From NCBI GenBank assembly GCA_964619955.1, contig CAZUJF010000023.1:1-64000 (forward strand): DNA of 64,000 bases, read 5' to 3'. The position numbers and the translations under genes were made by a program. The notes under the pieces are model-generated. The model saw nothing but the letters and a program-made list of their open reading frames with translations. It ran no database searches and was not told where the DNA came from. Shown here in pieces: positions 8,697 through 17,281 of the stretch (its first letter is position 1; the number at the start of each line of letters is the position of its first letter). Origin of the DNA: JACQFK01 sp964619955 (GTDB lineage Bacteria; Planctomycetota; MHYJ01; JACPRB01).

Positions 8697-9295
8697 GGCG
8701 ACCTGCCGTTCGTGGACGCGGCCCTGGCAGAACGCCTTTGCGCCGCACGCACCCGCGGTATCACCGAACGATCCACCAGCCCCCGGTCAAGCGCGTCCCG
8801 GACGGCGCCCTCCACGAGGTCCGGCGCCACCCCTCCCCCGGCGCAATCCAGGAGGGTCCGGAAAACACCCGTGACGGGAAGCGGCCCCACCCATTCCCTC
8901 TCCCCGGCGCTCAGATCGACGAAGTGGAGGTGGAGCGGCGGCGGGACCCGCAGCCGTCGCGCCCCCCAGGCCTCCGGAAGCGTCAGATCGATTCCGGCGG
9001 GCAGGGCGTCGGAGAGCCCGTGAAGACCGAGGGCCGTCTCGTGACTGAAGACCCCCTTCTGTCCGCTCCAAAGCCAGTGGGCCACCAGGTCCTCATGCTC
9101 TCCCGCGGGATAGTGAATCAGGCGATAGACTCCGCGGCGCACATGCCGGATCCGCCCCGCGTTCAGGTGTTTCTGGAGCAGTTGGGGGGAATATCCGGCT
9201 TGCGCGGCCTGCCAGCTGGCGAAGTGCCCTTCCTGGGCGACCGCGAACTCGAACAGCCGGTCCCAATCCGGCCGAAGCGAAGCGGGCCGACTCAT
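8693..9295 (-). CDS. AbiEi-type antitoxin / transcriptional regulator, 200 aa
   Basis: The N-terminal 60 residues form a winged helix of the AbiEi type (LFEFAVAQEGHFASWQAAQA, LLQKHLNAGRIRHVRRGVYRL), and the next block, PAGEHEDLVAHWLW with FSHETALGLHGL, is the family's conserved linker. AbiEi antitoxins neutralise AbiEii and bind inverted repeats in their own promoter. A consensus-like promoter (9302-9330) ends six bases from the ATG, so autorepression would act at the very start of the message. It is divergent from the secreted-protein gene at 9405. Confidence 0.85.
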   Translation of the reverse strand: MSRPASLRPDWDRLFEFAVAQEGHFASWQAAQAGYSPQLLQKHLNAGRIRHVRRGVYRLIHYPAGEHEDLVAHWLWSGQKGVFSHETALGLHGLSDALPAGIDLTLPEAWGARRLRVPPPLHLHFVDLSAGEREWVGPLPVTGVFRTLLDCAGGGVAPDLVEGAVRDALDRGLVDRSVIPRVRAAQRRSARAASTNGRSP

Positions 9296-9301
9296 ACAAG
9301 T

Positions 9302-9330
9302 ACATTAACCTACAGTTTATCTTTGTGCAA
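9302..9330 (-). promoter_or_regulatory. Promoter of the AbiE operon
   Basis: Minus strand: TTGCAC (9325-9330), exactly 17 bases, TAATGT (9302-9307), then six bases to the ATG at 9295. The region is AT-rich relative to its surroundings. The mRNA should start at or next to the ATG. Confidence 0.7.
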
Positions 9331-9404
9331 CCGTAAAACCACCCCCGCGGCGGCCGTCTTCTTAAGCCGCACGAACCTCGCACCTGGCGGTGTCCAAGTC
9401 CGCA

Positions 9405-10454
9405 ATGACACGCAACGGGATCCTGGCGGCCCTCCTCCTCGTCGCGGCCGGGGGCCCCGGGGGCGCGCAGAACGCGCCCGCCGCGGCGCACGACCCCGAC
9501 CTGCGCAAATGCAGACCCTGCCAGGTGGCGCTCGGCAAATCCATGGCCTACCTTAAGACGAACTTCGACAACCCGAAGACCAAGCGCGTGATCGGCTCCA
9601 TGCTCGGCGGCTACGTCCACGCCGGCTTCGCCTTCCTCATGGCGGGCGAGGGCTACACGAAGGAGCTCGAGGCCTGCGTGCGCTGGACCCGGGAGGCCGT
9701 CAAGGACACGGGCTTCAACCGGAACTGGTACCTCGGACCCGGACTCTACTTCCTCGCCGAGTACAGCTCGCGCTTCGGACTCACCCCCCAGACGCGCAAG
9801 GCCGTCTTCGACGCCTACAAGATGGCCCAGGAGCAGCAGGAGGAGTCCGGCGGCTGGTGCCATCACAAGGAGATGTGGAAGGAGGACGGCTACAACACCA
9901 AGGGCGGCGGCCGCGACCTCGGCATGATCAACGTGATGATGTACGCCGCCCTGCTCGAGTTCAAGGCGCTCGGCATCGAGCCGCCCCCCGGCATGCTCGA
10001 CCGCGTCCGGAAGAACCTCGAGACGATCAGCGACGGCCCCCAGGGCGGCGTCTGCTACGGCACGGACAACCGCGTGGGCGATCCCGCCTTCGGCCGCGCC
10101 GCCTACGCGCTTCTGGGACTGCAGTCCACCGGCGCCGACGGCGACCCCCTCACCGCCCGCTACGCCAAAGGCGTCGAGACGAACTTCAAGCGCATCAAGG
10201 AGGGCGAACACGGATTCGCGCCGTTCCACTATTTCGGGGTGCCCGCGGCGATGCACCGCCTGGGCCCCGCCGTCTACCGCACCTTCTGCGATCACTGGCT
10301 CGAGCCGCTCATCGCCACCCAGAAGCCCGACGGCGTCGTGCCCCTGCACGGGGAGGACGACGTCGCCTCCACGGGCGTCTTCGCGTGCATCCTGTGGATG
10401 CAGAAGGACGGGGTCTTCAGGGTCCCGCCGCGCAAGGCCAAGGCAAAACCCTGA
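9405..10454 (+). CDS. Secreted alpha/alpha-toroid (prenyltransferase-like fold) protein, 349 aa
   Basis: A short signal peptide (MTRNGILAALLLVAAGG, cleavage near GAQ-NA) is followed by a wholly helical protein whose repeats resemble squalene-cyclase/prenyltransferase-like alpha/alpha toroids. Examples are the helix pairs around LGPGLYFLAEYSSRFG, GMINVMMYAALLEFKALG and AFGRAAYALLGLQ. No terpene-cyclase DxDD or metal-binding residues are seen. It is therefore more likely a non-catalytic or unknown-function toroid protein of the kind common in planctomycete secretomes. A Cys pair (CRPC) sits near residue 45. A GTG at 9390 in frame is an alternative start; ATG 9405 is kept because it starts the signal peptide. 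A possible -10 (TATACT, 10476-10481) after the stop may serve the next gene. Confidence 0.65.
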   Translation: MTRNGILAALLLVAAGGPGGAQNAPAAAHDPDLRKCRPCQVALGKSMAYLKTNFDNPKTKRVIGSMLGGYVHAGFAFLMAGEGYTKELEACVRWTREAVKDTGFNRNWYLGPGLYFLAEYSSRFGLTPQTRKAVFDAYKMAQEQQEESGGWCHHKEMWKEDGYNTKGGGRDLGMINVMMYAALLEFKALGIEPPPGMLDRVRKNLETISDGPQGGVCYGTDNRVGDPAFGRAAYALLGLQSTGADGDPLTARYAKGVETNFKRIKEGEHGFAPFHYFGVPAAMHRLGPAVYRTFCDHWLEPLIATQKPDGVVPLHGEDDVASTGVFACILWMQKDGVFRVPPRKAKAKP

Positions 10455-10560
10455 GCGTCCTCCCCGCCCCCGGACTATACTGTCGGCGCACCGACACGAA
10501 GCACCGTTCTCAGGTGTTTCACAGGGGTCGGCGATTCATCGATCGGGTGAGGAACTCTCC

Positions 10561-13500
10561 ATGATCAAGCAGCTTTCCCTTCTGGCCGCGATGTGCCTCC
10601 TGGCGGGCCCCGCCCCGGCGCAGTCGGACGCCCCGCTCAAGCTCGAAAAAAACGCCCGCGTCGTGCTCATGGGCGGCGGGCTGGCCTCGCGCCTCGTGCA
10701 CTTCGACCACTTCGAGACCACGCTGCAGCTTCGATACCCGGAGCAGCAGCTCGTGGTCCGCAACATCGGGGACGAGGGCGCCACGCCCAGCTTCCGTCCC
10801 CATTCCGCCCGCAAGTACCAGCTCGGCTTCCCGGGCGCCGAGAAGTTCCACCAGCCTTACTCCGACGGACGCAGCGCCGACGGCGAGGGGCATTTCGAGA
10901 CGGACGAACAGTGGCTCACCCGGCTCAAGCCCGACGTGCTCATCGCCTGCTTCGGCTTCACGGAGTCCTTCCAGGGCCTCGCGGGCCTGGAACATTTCCG
11001 CGCCGAACTCGACGCGTTCGTCAAACACACCCTCAAGCAGTCCTACAACGGCAGCGCGCCGCCCAAGCTGGTCCTCGTCTCGCCCACCGCGATCCAGGAC
11101 CGCTCCGCCACGATGGACGTGCCGGACGGGAAGCTGCAGAACCCCCTGCTCGCCGCCTACAGTTCCGCCATGGAGGCCGTCGCGGGCCAGAACGGCGCGC
11201 TCTTCGTCGACGCCTTCCGCGCCTCGCAGGCGTGGTACCGCGAATCGAAGGAGCCCCTGACGTCCGACGGCGCCCTGCTCAACGACGCGGGCTACCGGAA
11301 GTTCTCCACGCTGCTCGCCGACCGCGTCTTCGGCAGGACGCCCGAGAAGGCCGCCGCGCATCGCGCCCGCGTCCATGCCGCGGTCGCCGAGAAGAACTGG
11401 TTCTGGACCAACGACTTCAAGATCCCCAACGGCGTGCACGTCTCCGGCCGGCGCTACAACCCCTTCGGCCCCGCCAACTATCCGCACGAGATCAAGAAGA
11501 TCCGCGAGATGACGGCGATCCGCGACCAGGCGATCTGGGCGGCGCTCGAGGGCAAGAGCACGGATCTCGCGGCGCTCGACGCGCAGACGTCCGTGCTCCC
11601 GCCCGTCCCCACGAACTACAAGCCCAGCGGCAAGAACGGCGCCCTCACCTATCTCCAGGGGAAGGACGCCCTCGACTCCCTCCTCGTGCCCCAGGGCTAC
11701 AAGATCGAGCAGTGGGCCACGGAGAAGGAATTCCCCTTCCTCGCCAACCCCGTCCAGATGTCCTTCGACAACAAGGGCCGCCTCTGGGTCGCCGTGATGC
11801 CCAGCTACCCGCATTACCGTCCGGGCGACCCCAAGCCCGACGACAAGCTGCTCATCCTGGAGGACACCAACGGCGACGGCAAGGCCGACAAGCAGACCGT
11901 CTTCGCCGACAAGCTGCATCTTCCGATCGGCTTCGAATTCGCGCCTGAAGGCGTCTACCTTTCCCAAAGCGCCAACCTGGTCCTGCTCAAGGACCTCAAC
12001 GGCGACGACAAGGCCGACGAACAGGAGATCGTCTTCAGCGGCTTCGACGACCACGACACGCACCACGCGATCAGCGCCTTCACCGCCGACGAGTCGGGCG
12101 CGATCATCATGGAGGAGGGCACCTTCCTCCGGACCAGCGTTGAAACCCCCTACGGCCCCGTCCGCGGCACCGACGGCGGGTTCTACCGCTTCGCCCCGCA
12201 GCGGCGCCACCTGGAACGCCACGCCCAGCTCTCGATCCCCAACCCCTGGGGCGTCGCGTTCGACGACTGGGGCCAGCACTTCTTCCTCCACACGTCCGGC
12301 CCGGACATGGAATGGATGCTGCCCGGCTCCGTCAAGCCGCGCTACGGCGTGGCCACGCCCAAGAGCGTCAATCTGGTCGAGCCCGCGCACCGCGTCCGCC
12401 CGACCTCCGGCATCGAATTCGTCAGCAGCCGCCACTTCCCCGAGGAGGTCCAGGGCGACGTCCTCATCAACAACAACATCGGGTTCCTCGGGACCAAGCA
12501 GCACCAGATGAGCGAGGACGGGACCGGCTACCGCACGCGCTGGCGCCAGGACCTGACCGTCTCGAAGGACGGCAACTTCCGCCCGGTGGATCTGGAGTTC
12601 GCCCCCGACGGCTCGCTGTATCTCGTCGACTGGCACAACCCGCTGATCGGCCACATGCAGCACAACGCGCGCGACCCGCACCGCGACCACGAACACGGCC
12701 GCATCTACCGGATCACGTATCCCGGACGGCCCCTCGTGGAGCCCGCGAAGATCGCCGGGGCCTCGATCGCGCAGCTGCTCGAAAACCTCAAGCTGCCCGA
12801 GTACCGCTCGCGCTACCGCACGCGCCGCGAGCTGCGCGGCCGCAAGCCCGAGGAGGTCCTCGCCGCGCTGGCCAAATGGACGGCCGGACTCGACCGCAGC
12901 GATCCCAAACATGAACACCAGCTCCTGGAAGCCCTCTGGGTCACCTGGGGCCTCAATCGCGTCGACGCGCCCTTGCTGCGGCGGCTCCTGGAGGCGAAGG
13001 ATCATCGGGCCCGCGCCGCGGCCGTCCGCGTGCTCCGCTACAGCGGCCACCGCATCCCCGAGCAGGCGGAACTGCTCGCGAAGGCCGCCGCCGACCCGCA
13101 CGGGCGCGTCAAGCTCGAGGCCATCGTCGCGGCGTCGTGGATCGGCAAGGAAGCCGGCCTGGCCGTGATCGCCGAGGCCGAGAAACATGCGGCGGCCGGC
13201 GCCCCCGCCCCGGAAGCCAAGGCCGTCGTGATCGAGGACAAGGGGCGCCTGATCAGGCTCCACCCCCCCGCGGGGGCTCGCGTCAGCGCCTTCACGATGA
13301 CCGTCCCCGGAAACCCGGCCGTCATCAACCTGGCCGAACTGGAAATCAGCAGCGGCGGCAAGAACGTCGCGGCCGAGGCGAAGCTGTCCCAGTCCTCGGA
13401 ATACACAGGCGGCCAGTATCCCGTAAAAAACCTGGTCGACGGCAACAAGGGCAACTTCTCGCACACCGCCGAGCAGAAGAACCCCTGGATCAAGGTCGAG

Positions 13501-14697
13501 TTCACCACGCCGCTGGTGATCGAGGAGATCCGCCTCTGGAACCGGCCGGACTTCGAAGGCCGCTTCGACGGCGCCCAGATCGTCTTCCTCGAGGGGACGA
13601 AGAAGGTGGCCACCCTGGAGGTGCGTCTCAGCGGCGCCGGCGCGGGCGGACTCACGTCGGACCTCTGGATCAAGGACGCCTACCGGACGGCGAAGGCGCA
13701 CCTCAACAACTCGACCCTCGAGGAGGTCAGCGTCGTCAAGGTCCCGGGCCATCTGAAAGGCGAGGCGCGGGCCATCTTCACGAAGGGCGCGGAGATCTAT
13801 TCGCGCGAGGGCCACTGCGCGACCTGCCATCAGCCCGACGGCGAGGGCCTGGCGCTCTCCGGCTTCCCGCCGCTCACCAAGAGCGAGTGGGTGACGAAGG
13901 ACGAGGACCGCCTCATCAAGCTGACGCTCAACGGCATGATGGGCCCCCTGGAATTCCAGGGCAAGACCTATCCCGGCCTGGTCCCCATGACCCCGTTCGG
14001 CGGCATGCTGAGCGACGACGACCTCGCCGCCGTGCTGACCTACGTCCGCAATTCCTACGGCAACCAGGCGCCGCCGGTGACGGCCGCCAAGGTCAAACAG
14101 GTCCGGACCGCCACGAAGGACAAGGTCGGCTTCTACACGCCGGAGGAGCTGCTGAATCCGGGCGCCGCCCCCGCCGCGGGAGGGCGGACCTTCGTCAAGA
14201 TGTGGGCGATGGAGGACTTCAAGGGCGCCTTCGACGCGCCGCTCAAGGGCCGGAGCTTCGAGCGGGGCAGGGAGATGTTCACGCTCGCCGGCTGCATCCG
14301 CTGCCACAACATCGAGGGCACGGGCGGCAGCGTGGGGGCGGATCTCTCCAAGGTCGCGGAGGATTATCCGGGTGCGGAACTCCTGCACCAGATCCTCGAT
14401 CCGTCCGCACGGATCAAGGACGAATACCGCGTCGTCGCCGTCTTCCTGAAGAACGAGAACCGCTACAAGGGCATGATCGTCAAGCGGGAGGGCGACGTGC
14501 TGCACCTGGCGGAGAACCTGCAGGAGCCCGGCAAGACGGTCGCGATCCAGAAGGCGGACATCGTGAAGATGGTCCCCTCGGACATCTCGCCGATGCCGAC
14601 GGGCCTGCTGGTGATGATGCAGCGCGACGAGGTCCTCGACCTGCTGGCGTACCTCGTCTCCAAGGGGGACAAGGCCCACAAGGCTTTTGGGAAGTAG
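10561..14697 (+). CDS. Secreted SGNH-like / PVC-type beta-propeller / discoidin / dihaem fusion, 1378 aa
   Basis: After a signal peptide (about residues 1-20) the order of parts is as follows. An SGNH/GDSL-like N-terminal region (VVLMGGGLASRL near 35) runs to about 270. A PVC-type membrane-bound dehydrogenase propeller spans about 370-740, with calcium-like loops (DTNGDGKAD) and FDNKGRLWVA. A HEAT-like helical stretch follows. An F5/8C (discoidin) domain lies near 920-1050 (SSEYTGGQYPVKNLVDGNKG). A class I cytochrome c has CATCH at 1086-1090, and a PVC-type haem-binding domain has CIRCH at 1245-1249. Such proteins are taken to oxidise sugars or related substrates and pass electrons to the haems in the periplasm; the substrate is unknown. 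GAGGAAC precedes the ATG. The SGNH catalytic residues are not clearly visible, so that hydrolase may be inactive. Confidence 0.85.
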   Translation: MIKQLSLLAAMCLLAGPAPAQSDAPLKLEKNARVVLMGGGLASRLVHFDHFETTLQLRYPEQQLVVRNIGDEGATPSFRPHSARKYQLGFPGAEKFHQPYSDGRSADGEGHFETDEQWLTRLKPDVLIACFGFTESFQGLAGLEHFRAELDAFVKHTLKQSYNGSAPPKLVLVSPTAIQDRSATMDVPDGKLQNPLLAAYSSAMEAVAGQNGALFVDAFRASQAWYRESKEPLTSDGALLNDAGYRKFSTLLADRVFGRTPEKAAAHRARVHAAVAEKNWFWTNDFKIPNGVHVSGRRYNPFGPANYPHEIKKIREMTAIRDQAIWAALEGKSTDLAALDAQTSVLPPVPTNYKPSGKNGALTYLQGKDALDSLLVPQGYKIEQWATEKEFPFLANPVQMSFDNKGRLWVAVMPSYPHYRPGDPKPDDKLLILEDTNGDGKADKQTVFADKLHLPIGFEFAPEGVYLSQSANLVLLKDLNGDDKADEQEIVFSGFDDHDTHHAISAFTADESGAIIMEEGTFLRTSVETPYGPVRGTDGGFYRFAPQRRHLERHAQLSIPNPWGVAFDDWGQHFFLHTSGPDMEWMLPGSVKPRYGVATPKSVNLVEPAHRVRPTSGIEFVSSRHFPEEVQGDVLINNNIGFLGTKQHQMSEDGTGYRTRWRQDLTVSKDGNFRPVDLEFAPDGSLYLVDWHNPLIGHMQHNARDPHRDHEHGRIYRITYPGRPLVEPAKIAGASIAQLLENLKLPEYRSRYRTRRELRGRKPEEVLAALAKWTAGLDRSDPKHEHQLLEALWVTWGLNRVDAPLLRRLLEAKDHRARAAAVRVLRYSGHRIPEQAELLAKAAADPHGRVKLEAIVAASWIGKEAGLAVIAEAEKHAAAGAPAPEAKAVVIEDKGRLIRLHPPAGARVSAFTMTVPGNPAVINLAELEISSGGKNVAAEAKLSQSSEYTGGQYPVKNLVDGNKGNFSHTAEQKNPWIKVEFTTPLVIEEIRLWNRPDFEGRFDGAQIVFLEGTKKVATLEVRLSGAGAGGLTSDLWIKDAYRTAKAHLNNSTLEEVSVVKVPGHLKGEARAIFTKGAEIYSREGHCATCHQPDGEGLALSGFPPLTKSEWVTKDEDRLIKLTLNGMMGPLEFQGKTYPGLVPMTPFGGMLSDDDLAAVLTYVRNSYGNQAPPVTAAKVKQVRTATKDKVGFYTPEELLNPGAAPAAGGRTFVKMWAMEDFKGAFDAPLKGRSFERGREMFTLAGCIRCHNIEGTGGSVGADLSKVAEDYPGAELLHQILDPSARIKDEYRVVAVFLKNENRYKGMIVKREGDVLHLAENLQEPGKTVAIQKADIVKMVPSDISPMPTGLLVMMQRDEVLDLLAYLVSKGDKAHKAFGK

Positions 14698-14709
14698 GCG
14701 GGCGGGCCG

Positions 14710-14973
14710 TCAGCGGGTGGACTTTTCCGGGGCCGCGGGGACCCGGTCGTGGATGAGCACGTCCGGGCAAATATCGGCGCCGTTGGGCCAGACGATTGTC
14801 CCGAGTTCGGGGTCCACCCGAACCTGCCGGAACTTCTCCGGATCCTTCCGCAGGGTCTCGAATATAGGCCCCACGAGATAGGGCGTCAGATCGACGACTT
14901 TCTCAGCCCCGTTGGTCAATCCCAGACGAACCCGGTATCCCTCCAGGACCTGCACCGACTTCACGCGAATCAT
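14710..14973 (-). CDS. DUF2442-domain protein, 87 aa
   Basis: The sequence matches the short DUF2442 fold: VLEGYRVRLGLTNGAEKVVDL, then the PYLVGPIFETLRKDPEKFRQV block, and the terminal DPELGTIVWPNGADICPDVL signature. DUF2442 genes very often sit beside DUF4160 genes and the pair is widely treated as a toxin-antitoxin-like module of unproven mechanism. Here the two are nine bases apart and cotranscribed, with the DUF4160 gene first. No DNA-binding motif can be identified by eye. Confidence 0.85.
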   Translation of the reverse strand: MIRVKSVQVLEGYRVRLGLTNGAEKVVDLTPYLVGPIFETLRKDPEKFRQVRVDPELGTIVWPNGADICPDVLIHDRVPAAPEKSTR

Positions 14974-14982
14974 GATTGAATA

Positions 14983-15243
14983 CTACCCCAGCGGCGTGAT
15001 CGCCTGCAAGGGCAGCGCCTGCCGGGAGAACTCCCAATCCTGGACCAGTTCCTCGCGATGCTGCGAGGCCCATTCCAGCACCAGACCCGTGGCCCTCTGC
15101 GGAAACGTCCCTTCGAGCACAGCCAAGGTGTCAATGGAGAACGTCGCTTCGTGTTCCCCATAGCGGGCATGAAAATGCGGGGGCGCATGATCGTTGTAGT
15201 ACATGGAAATCACGATGCCAAAGAACCGGCTGATCTGGGGCAT
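14983..15243 (-). CDS. DUF4160-domain protein, 86 aa
   Basis: The hallmark sequence is ISMYYNDHAPPHFHARYGEH (residues 12-31), with its conserved His-rich loop, followed by FPQRATGLVLEWASQHREEL. Family function is unknown, but its constant pairing with DUF2442 suggests a small two-gene module. The His-x-Pro-Pro-His-x-His loop looks like a metal site. The ATG is preceded by a strong GAGGAGGA Shine-Dalgarno, unlike most genes nearby. It lies 20 bases downstream of the deacetylase stop on the same strand, so it may be the third member of that transcript. Confidence 0.88.
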   Translation of the reverse strand: MPQISRFFGIVISMYYNDHAPPHFHARYGEHEATFSIDTLAVLEGTFPQRATGLVLEWASQHREELVQDWEFSRQALPLQAITPLG

Positions 15244-15263
15244 GGATCCTCCTCGGGCGAATG

Positions 15264-15920
15264 CTAATAGATCCCCAGCTTGGCTTTGAGGACCTTGCCG
15301 CCGAAGTGGAGCAGGCCGGCGTTCGCGCTCACGGAGAGGCGGCGGCGCGTGAACACGCCCGCGTCGCCCCCCTTGGTCGCCCAGGCCGCTCCGTAGCCCG
15401 CCTGTTTCACCGTCTCCACGTCCGCGGGCGCGTACTCCCCGCGCGGATACGCGAAGTGGCGGACGACCAGGCCCAACTTCTCCTCGAGCAGGCGCTTCGA
15501 ATCGCCGACCTCCCCGGGGCTCAGCGTCGTGTGCGTCATCGTGTGGGATCCGATCGTCATGCCCGCGTCGCGCAGGCGCTTCAGGTCGTCCCAGTCCATG
15601 AGGCGCTCCTCCGGCATCGAGGTGACGCGCATCCAGGTGTCGCTGCCGCCCACCCGTCCGGCCACGATGAAGAACGTGGCCGTCAGCTTCAATTCGAGGA
15701 GCACGGGCAGGGCGAAGTCCATGCAGTCCTTGAAGCCGTCGTCGAACGTGACGGCCGCGCCCTTGCGGCCCTCGAGGACCTGGTCCAGCGTGAGCACGCC
15801 CGCGGACCAGGAGCGGAGGAATTCCATCTGCCGGCGGAAGTTCTCCGGCGTGACCGTCATCTTCCGCGGCGCCCCCTCCCGGAACGGGCCCACGCGGTGG
15901 TAATAGAACACCGGGGTCAC
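15264..15920 (-). CDS. Polysaccharide deacetylase (CE4), 218 aa
   Basis: NodB/CE4 motifs are present: TFDDGFKD (the first two Asp, near residue 60), and SHTMTH with the two metal-binding His about 120, followed by AYPRGEYAPADVETVKQAGY. These enzymes remove N- or O-acetyl groups from sugars in the envelope or in exported polysaccharide. There is no signal peptide, so it may act on a lipid-linked precursor in the cytoplasm, or the N-terminus is atypical. The GTG start (15918-15920) overlaps the stop of the upstream glycosyltransferase (GTGA), which forces translational coupling. Confidence 0.88.
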   Translation of the reverse strand: MTPVFYYHRVGPFREGAPRKMTVTPENFRRQMEFLRSWSAGVLTLDQVLEGRKGAAVTFDDGFKDCMDFALPVLLELKLTATFFIVAGRVGGSDTWMRVTSMPEERLMDWDDLKRLRDAGMTIGSHTMTHTTLSPGEVGDSKRLLEEKLGLVVRHFAYPRGEYAPADVETVKQAGYGAAWATKGGDAGVFTRRRLSVSANAGLLHFGGKVLKAKLGIY

Positions 15921-16717
15921 GGCTTCACCAGGCCGTTCTCGCAGCGCACCGGAATGTCCTTCCGGTAGTAGTAGTGCGAGGCGTCCTTGCGCGGGATGCG
16001 GCGGCGGCGGATCTTGGGGTCGATGACGTCGTCGACGTGGTAGACCCAGGCCTTCCCCCAGAGCGAGACCGGCTTCGCGCCGTAGCGGCGGAAGCGGTTG
16101 CGCAGGTCGCTGTCCTCCTTGCCGAAGCCGTCGAAGTTCTCGTCGTAGCCGTTCACCGCGGCATAGACGTCCTTCCCCGCGGAGATGTTGCAGCCGTAGA
16201 CCTTGGGGCGCGTGACGCGGCCCCAGAGGACCCCCCAGAGGCCCTTCCAGTGGGTGATCTTGAAGCGGCGCCGGTCGGCCGCCGTCATCTGCGCCTCGTA
16301 TTCGCCGGCGCGGACGTTCTCCTTCGTCATCGTCGAACAGTATTCCGGCGAGAGCCGGATGTAGCCGCCGACGCAGAACTTCCCCGCGCCCGAATGTTCG
16401 GCGTGGACCTTCACGAAATCCCGGTGCGGGATGCAGTCGCCGTCCGAGAGCAGGATGACGTCCCCCTCCGACTTCCGCACCGCCTCGTTGGCGATCTTCG
16501 CCCGGCGATAGCCCCGGTTCTCCTGCCAGACGTGTTTGACGGGGAAGTCGCTCGTGCGGCGGCATTCGTCGACGATCGCCTTCGTCTCCTCGTCCGAGCC
16601 GTCGTCCGCGATGATGAGCTCGAAATCGCGGAAGCTCTGGCGCTGGTAGCCGATGAGGGCGTACGTGAAGGCGACGGGCTGGTCGAAGATCGACAGGATC
16701 ACGCTGACGCGGGGCAT
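15917..16717 (-). CDS. Family 2 glycosyltransferase, 266 aa
   Basis: GT-A fold motifs in order: MPRVSVILSIFDQP, the nucleotide-sugar IIADDGSDEET (first Asp pair near 39), NRGYRRAKIAN, and the metal-binding LLSDGDCIPHRDF (DxD-type, near 92). It then carries the family's C-terminal NGYDENFDGFGKEDSDL acceptor region near 205. These features fit chondroitin-synthase-like or rhamnosyl-type GT2 enzymes that transfer a sugar in envelope polysaccharide synthesis. It overlaps the downstream deacetylase by four bases, suggesting that the deacetylase modifies a sugar added here. A TATAAT (16727-16732) ends nine bases from the ATG, divergent from the Fe-S gene at 16781. Confidence 0.9.
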   Translation of the reverse strand: MPRVSVILSIFDQPVAFTYALIGYQRQSFRDFELIIADDGSDEETKAIVDECRRTSDFPVKHVWQENRGYRRAKIANEAVRKSEGDVILLSDGDCIPHRDFVKVHAEHSGAGKFCVGGYIRLSPEYCSTMTKENVRAGEYEAQMTAADRRRFKITHWKGLWGVLWGRVTRPKVYGCNISAGKDVYAAVNGYDENFDGFGKEDSDLRNRFRRYGAKPVSLWGKAWVYHVDDVIDPKIRRRRIPRKDASHYYYRKDIPVRCENGLVKP

Positions 16718-16780
16718 CGGGGCGCGATTATACCCTCCGCCGGGTTTTTGGCCCCTCTCTGTGCTACACTTACCCCGCAG

Positions 16781-17281
16781 ATGGCGAGCCAGTCCGGCGA
16801 CGGCCTCGTGTGCCGCTGTTACGAGGTCCCGGAGGACGTCATCCGCCAGGCGGCCCGGGACCACCAGCTGCGGCAGGTCGAGGAAGTGACCGCCGTGACC
16901 CGGGCCGGCGGCGGGTGCGGGTCCTGCTGGGACGACATCCGTCGGATCCTGGACGACGTCTGGGGGCGCCCGCCCGCCCGGGACGTCGTGGACGCCTCGG
17001 GGCTGTCCGCCGCCCAGAAGCGCGGCCGGGTCCTGGCCCTGCTCGACGAGGACGTGGCGCCCCTGCTGGAACGGAACGGCCTGCACATGCAAGTCATGGA
17101 CGTCACGAGCGACCGGGTCCTCGCGCGCTTCAGCGGCGACGGGGCGGACACCCAGAACGCCTCCTACCTGACCCTGAAGCGCTACCTGGTGCGCCGGATG
17201 AGCGAGGTCTGCGCCTCCCCGATGCAGTTGGTGGAGCTCAACGTGCTGGAGCGGCTCCGGCGCCCGAAGAACCCGACATGA
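16781..17281 (+). CDS. BFD-like [2Fe-2S] plus NifU C-terminal-like protein, 166 aa
   Basis: The N-terminus is a bacterioferritin-associated-ferredoxin-like [2Fe-2S] domain: Cys11-x-Cys13 and Cys46-x-x-Cys49. The second half (from about residue 85, VLALLDEDVAPLLERNGLHM) resembles the Nfu/NifU C-terminal domain, ending with a LTLKRYLVRRMSEV helix. The CxxC that normally holds the Nfu cluster is replaced by a Gly/Asp-rich loop (FSGDGADTQNASY). NifU itself has an IscU domain, then BFD-like, then Nfu; this protein keeps the last two only. It may be an electron carrier rather than a scaffold. The start is 10 bases after a TACACT -10. The stop overlaps the next gene (ATGA). Confidence 0.75.
   Translation: MASQSGDGLVCRCYEVPEDVIRQAARDHQLRQVEEVTAVTRAGGGCGSCWDDIRRILDDVWGRPPARDVVDASGLSAAQKRGRVLALLDEDVAPLLERNGLHMQVMDVTSDRVLARFSGDGADTQNASYLTLKRYLVRRMSEVCASPMQLVELNVLERLRRPKNPT

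Noticed and set aside
9390..9404. GTG start for the secreted toroid protein
   Set aside because: The in-frame ATG at 9405 gives a compact signal peptide with basic N-terminus; the GTG adds five residues without a ribosome site. It remains possible.
10519..14679. Very long open frame on the minus strand opposite the 1378-residue secreted protein
   Set aside because: It is a shadow of codon bias in high-GC DNA. The plus-strand product has signal peptide, haem motifs and other domains, while the opposite reading is Arg/Val/Leu-rich with no motif.
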